Shown here: one piece after another, positions 61,790 to 64,000 of the stretch
How the letters are laid out: every line of letters starts with the position of its first letter
Position numbering within the stretch: the first letter of the stretch is position 1
Assembly (NCBI RefSeq): GCF_007004765.1
Contig: NZ_VIKR01000002.1
Location: 1,116,001-1,180,000 of the forward strand
DNA length: 64,000 bases
Reading direction: 5' to 3'
Origin: Aliikangiella marina
Lineage (GTDB): Bacteria > Pseudomonadota > Gammaproteobacteria > Enterobacterales > Kangiellaceae
Made by a program: the position numbers and the translations under genes
The notes under the pieces: generated by a model
Told to the model about the DNA's origin: nothing
Seen by the model: the letters and a program-made list of their open reading frames with translations, nothing else
The model's database searches: none

Positions 61790-62131
61790 CTAAAGGAACT
61801 GGTTTTGCCAATCTTCGGCTTTAAAGCCGACCGACCATTGACCATTGTTCTCAACGACAGGGCGTTTAACCAGTGTCGGTTTTTCAATCACCAATTGCTT
61901 AAGCGCTTGAGTATTGGATAAATCTTTCTGTGATTCATCAAGCTGTCGCCAAGTCGTTCCTCGTTTATTTATGAGTTTTTCTAAATCGACTTGAGTAAAC
62001 CATTGATCAACGAGCGCTTGGCTCAATGGCTCCTTTTTAAAATCGTGAAACTCATAAGAAAGTGAGTTTGAGTCAAGCCACTTGAGCGCTTTTTTGACTG
62101 TATCACAGTTTTTAATTCCATAGATTTTCAT
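61790..62131 (-). CDS. yffB: ArsC/Spx-family reductase-like protein (YffB)
   Basis: 113 residues from the ATG at 62131 (GAGGA seven bases upstream); a TTG one codon earlier is less likely. MKIYGIKNCDTVKKALKWLDSNSLSYEFHDFKKEP has one redox cysteine (Cys9) of the ArsC/Spx thioredoxin-like fold; the block KRPVVENNGQWSVGF follows. YffB lies next to dapE in E. coli and many relatives. Proposed to act as a glutathione-dependent thiol reductase; true arsenate reduction is unlikely. Confidence 0.9.
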   Translation of the reverse strand: MKIYGIKNCDTVKKALKWLDSNSLSYEFHDFKKEPLSQALVDQWFTQVDLEKLINKRGTTWRQLDESQKDLSNTQALKQLVIEKPTLVKRPVVENNGQWSVGFKAEDWQNQFL

Positions 62132-62160
62132 CAATTAATCCTCGTGCTGTTTTATCAGAG

Positions 62161-62985
62161 TTACTCGACGAGTCTTAGAAGTTCGTTAACTGAAGTTTTT
62201 GAACGAGTTTTATCGTCGACTTGTTTGACAATAACCGCACAGTTTAAGCTATAAGAACCGTCTTCTGAAGGCAAGCTTCCTGGAACAACGACGCTACCTG
62301 CTGGCACTCGACCATAAGTAATTTCGCCGGTTTCGCGGTTATAAATTCGAGTACTTTGGCCGATAAATACGCCCATTGAAATGACACTACCACGTTCTAC
62401 GATTACCCCTTCTACGATTTCACTTCTTGCACCGATAAAACAGTCGTCTTCAATAATGGTTGGGCTGGCTTGCAGTGGCTCTAAGACACCACCGATACCA
62501 ACGCCACCAGATAAGTGAACATTCTTACCAATTTGTGCACACGAGCCAACGGTGGCCCATGTATCGACCATGGTACCTTCATCAATGTATGCACCAATGT
62601 TAGTGTAACTTGGCATGAGTACGACGTTAGGTGCGACGTAACAACCTTGTCGAACTACCGCTTGTGGAACGACGCGTACGCCCATTTGCTCAAAATCTTC
62701 TTGCTGGGTGTTCGCATATTTTAAGGGGACTTTGTCAAAGAATTTTGTGTGGCCCGCATCGACAACTTGATTTTCTGAGATTCTAAACGAGAGTAATACC
62801 GCCTTTTTCGCCCACTCATTAACTTGCCAACCTTCTTCAATCGGCTCGGCGACTCTTAGTTCACCATTATCTAACATATTGAGCGTTTCTCTTACTGCAT
62901 TGGCTACTTCCGGAGTGACATTTTCCGGCGTGATTCTAAGACGGTTGTCGAATGCTTTTTCGATGGTTTGTATCAAAGGATTCAT
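62161..62985 (-). CDS. dapD: Tetrahydrodipicolinate N-succinyltransferase
   Basis: 274 residues, the usual length. Left-handed beta-helix repeats in the middle ([55 protein letters not shown]) with the catalytic acid Asp/Glu region [10 protein letters not shown]. It converts tetrahydrodipicolinate to N-succinyl-2-amino-6-ketopimelate using succinyl-CoA, the step before DapC and DapE. AAGGAA upstream of the ATG. 22 bp from glnD. Confidence 0.97.
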   Translation of the reverse strand: MNPLIQTIEKAFDNRLRITPENVTPEVANAVRETLNMLDNGELRVAEPIEEGWQVNEWAKKAVLLSFRISENQVVDAGHTKFFDKVPLKYANTQQEDFEQMGVRVVPQAVVRQGCYVAPNVVLMPSYTNIGAYIDEGTMVDTWATVGSCAQIGKNVHLSGGVGIGGVLEPLQASPTIIEDDCFIGARSEIVEGVIVERGSVISMGVFIGQSTRIYNRETGEITYGRVPAGSVVVPGSLPSEDGSYSLNCAVIVKQVDDKTRSKTSVNELLRLVE

Positions 62986-63007
62986 GGTTAGTTCCTTAGT
63001 GCTAAAT

Positions 63008-64000
63008 TTAATTTTTTAATTGTTCAGTAATTTCTTTACGAATTTGGTCACGTTTTGTTTCATCTGTAATCGGGGTATTATCTCGATGACTGATGATAAA
63101 GGTGTCTTCGACTTTTTCGCCGAAAGTGGATATTCTAGCGTCATGTAATCGAACTTGAGTGTTTACGAAAGCCCGGCCTACGGTGGCCAGTAAGCCCGGT
63201 TGATCTCTAGCCACTAGTTCCATACGTGTATAGCCGGTAAATTCATCATCGGTGAATTGTACGTCTGTTGGAATGGAGAAGTATTTAAACTGCCGCGGCA
63301 TCATCCGTTGAACACTGACTTTCATAGCCTTGTCTTTACTGACATTAGCCACAATTGCACTTTTAATTTGGCTCTTAATTGATTCATTTCTGAGTGCTTT
63401 TCCTTCTTCATCTAGAACAAAAAAACTATCGTAACAAAAGCCATTTTTAGCCGTATAAATATTTGCCGCTTGAATGCTCAGGCCATGTTGGGCGAGTGTT
63501 GCGGTTAAAGCTGCAAACAAGTTTTCTTTGTCAGGACTATACACAAAGACTTCACTACCACTTCTTTGTGGTGTCGATTTGATGCCAACAATAATATCTT
63601 TTTCGTTTTGTTGAGATAAAATTTTACCCGTTTGCCAGGCGATAGTTTTGACTTTTCGGCGAGTAAAATACTGCGGATCTAAGTGTTGCCACAAATCCTC
63701 AATTTCTGCCTCTTGGAATCCTTTTTCAAGCAAAATGGTCATAGCTTGTTCACGACTCTCAAGCCAGGTCTCAGCTGAAGGTTTAGTTTGCTCATTTAAA
63801 TACGCATAGGTATTGAGATAAAGGTTTAGTAACAGCGAGTCTTTCCAAGAATTCCATAAGCTGTGACTCGTTGCTCGAATATCAGCAACCGTAAGAATAT
63901 AAAGCAATTCAAGTCGCCACACATTGCCGACAATACTGGCAAAATTCTCGATGACTTTGGGGTCGGAAATATCTCTTTTTTGAGCGATCATCGACATATT
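63008..64000 (-). CDS. glnD: [Protein-PII] uridylyltransferase GlnD, C-terminal part (cut by window edge)
   Basis: The last 330 codons of the gene; the N-terminal nucleotidyltransferase and most of the HD domain lie beyond the right edge. Visible are [20 protein letters not shown] (end of HD region), [20 protein letters not shown], and two ACT domains (about 150-215: [26 protein letters not shown]; about 255-325: [32 protein letters not shown]). The ACT pair senses glutamine. GlnD uridylylates and deuridylylates PII. The ATG at 63997 is internal, not the true start. Confidence 0.96.
   Translation of the reverse strand, partial: NMSMIAQKRDISDPKVIENFASIVGNVWRLELLYILTVADIRATSHSLWNSWKDSLLLNLYLNTYAYLNEQTKPSAETWLESREQAMTILLEKGFQEAEIEDLWQHLDPQYFTRRKVKTIAWQTGKILSQQNEKDIIVGIKSTPQRSGSEVFVYSPDKENLFAALTATLAQHGLSIQAANIYTAKNGFCYDSFFVLDEEGKALRNESIKSQIKSAIVANVSKDKAMKVSVQRMMPRQFKYFSIPTDVQFTDDEFTGYTRMELVARDQPGLLATVGRAFVNTQVRLHDARISTFGEKVEDTFIISHRDNTPITDETKRDQIRKEITEQLKN

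Noticed and set aside
61790-62131. Arsenate reductase
   Set aside because: The fold is ArsC-like, but the sequence and the dapE linkage fit YffB, not a detoxifying reductase; no ars genes are nearby.
1-64000. tRNA, rRNA, CRISPR, insertion sequences, prophage or attachment sites
   Set aside because: No cloverleaf-like segments, regularly spaced repeats, transposase, integrase or phage genes were found by reading both strands; tandem repeats are limited to the two short arrays at 6.5 kb.

Overview
The window is a stretch of gammaproteobacterial chromosome. The best anchors are two conserved housekeeping blocks: corB-ypjD / ffh-rpsP-rimM-trmD-rplS near 41.6-47.7 kb and glnD-dapD-yffB-dapE-M15 peptidase at 59.5-64 kb. 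The moderately AT-rich DNA, the many secreted peptidases, beta-barrels and c-type haem proteins, and the lack of sugar-utilisation genes suggest a marine, protein-eating bacterium of the Kangiella/Aliikangiella type. That placement is an inference, not a measured one. I see no tRNA, rRNA, CRISPR array, insertion sequence or prophage.

Layout. 0-8.8 kb: the start of a secreted glycerophosphodiesterase, a tricorn-type S41 protease, a DUF1428 protein, a TMEM175-like channel, a LysR regulator divergent from a medium-chain reductase (two sets of phased short repeats lie between them), and two small unknowns. 8.8-16.4 kb: a locus that reads as a complete cyanophycin (multi-Arg-poly-Asp) utilisation system. 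It has a strong promoter, a 24-codon leader ORF, a hairpin region able to mask the next ribosome-binding site, a TonB-dependent receptor, a terminator, then a YfcC-type transporter, an isoaspartyl dipeptidase and an exported S51 cyanophycinase. 16.5-22.8 kb: a B-box zinc-finger/TPR membrane protein with a partner, and an RND efflux pair.

23-40.4 kb is an exported redox region. A minus-strand operon (mono-haem protein, LamG/di-haem lipoprotein, Tat-exported DUF1501-like protein, TPR protein) faces a plus-strand run: a HzsA-like di-haem lipoprotein, an SH3b/barrel protein, an outer-membrane barrel, a TlpA-like thioredoxin, a DUF4266 lipoprotein and a DUF3570 barrel. A second minus-strand operon carries an LVIVD/GEVED 'choice-of-anchor B' protein, a YtkA/FixH-like protein and a di-haem peroxidase. 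40.4-41.7 kb is mostly non-coding apart from a small DUF6316 protein.

41.7-64 kb is mostly core: CorB, YpjD, the SRP/ribosome-maturation operon, a GlxA-type regulator, a histidine-kinase-like protein that has lost its phospho-acceptor histidine, a ketopantoate-reductase-like protein, AmpG, an ABC-2 exporter, a TIGR04219 barrel, a YajG lipoprotein, RlmG, a lone receiver domain and the lysine-biosynthesis block, ending inside glnD.

In the cyanophycin model, the exported cyanophycinase cuts the polymer to beta-Asp-Arg dipeptides, the TonB receptor brings fragments across the outer membrane, the YfcC-type carrier moves dipeptide or arginine across the inner membrane, and the IadA-like enzyme splits beta-Asp-Arg in the cytoplasm. 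The dipeptidase has an altered metal site, and the receptor seems to be controlled through the leader.
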